Source: Actinomycetota bacterium
Lineage (GTDB): Bacteria > Actinomycetota > Humimicrobiia > Humimicrobiales > Humimicrobiaceae
Direction of reading: 5' to 3'
Assembly: GCA_015711775.1 (NCBI GenBank)
Contig: JACVJB010000095.1
Location: 1-5,487, forward strand
DNA length: 5,487 bases
Both the position numbers and the translations under genes were made by a program. The notes under the pieces are model-generated. The model ran no database searches. It was not told the origin of the DNA and saw only the letters and a list, made by a program, of their open reading frames with translations. Shown one piece after another: positions 5,469-5,487 of the stretch. Each line of letters opens with the position of its first letter. Position 1 is the first letter of the stretch.

Positions 5469-5487
5469 ATGATTATAAAGATAAAAA

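Noticed and set aside
5469..5487. Possible start of a second permease gene at the right edge
   Set aside because: Only six codons (MIIKIK) are visible, with a weak GAAAG upstream; this is too little to call a gene.

Overview
This is an AT-rich bacterial chromosomal window carrying seven supportable protein genes, several putative regulatory sites and one possible degenerate intergenic repeat. No RNA gene, CRISPR array or transposase is visible. Standard Shine-Dalgarno sites precede most genes. The mix of genes (a DUF1844 protein, an RCKP-type rubredoxin-like mini-protein, a split transketolase half and an AT-rich genome) suggests a low-GC, probably anaerobic, non-Firmicutes bacterium such as a deltaproteobacterial, Nitrospirota-like or candidate-phylum lineage. 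That placement is inference from gene content and is not secure.

Layout. Positions 1-218 are AT-rich leader DNA with a likely promoter for a plus-strand VOC (glyoxalase/bleomycin-resistance fold) protein at 219-608. It converges, 18 nt apart, on a 34-residue rubredoxin-like zinc/iron-knuckle protein on the minus strand (627-731). Reading upstream along the minus strand come a DUF1844 protein (836-1213), adenine phosphoribosyltransferase apt (1344-1865), an M3-type zinc metallopeptidase (1885-3396) and the C-terminal half of a transketolase (3398-4366). The last three are tightly packed (1 nt and 19 nt gaps) and are very probably one operon transcribed right to left. A 189-nt AT-rich divergent promoter region (4367-4555) separates this operon from a plus-strand PotB-type ABC permease (4556-5407). 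The window ends in a short intergenic stretch that resembles a degraded repeat, followed by a possible start of the next gene.

How the genes may work together. Transketolase interconverts pentose and hexose/triose phosphates, which supplies ribose-5-phosphate and hence PRPP, and Apt uses PRPP to salvage adenine. The peptidase would recycle peptides. The operon therefore reads as housekeeping salvage metabolism. The permease would be one membrane subunit of a polyamine-type importer whose other subunits lie outside the window. I see no convincing new defence or mobile system. The points most worth a second look are the transketolase half without its N-terminal partner, the permease mRNA that appears nearly leaderless, the altered EAA loop of that permease, and the one-residue-short metal knuckle of the mini-protein.
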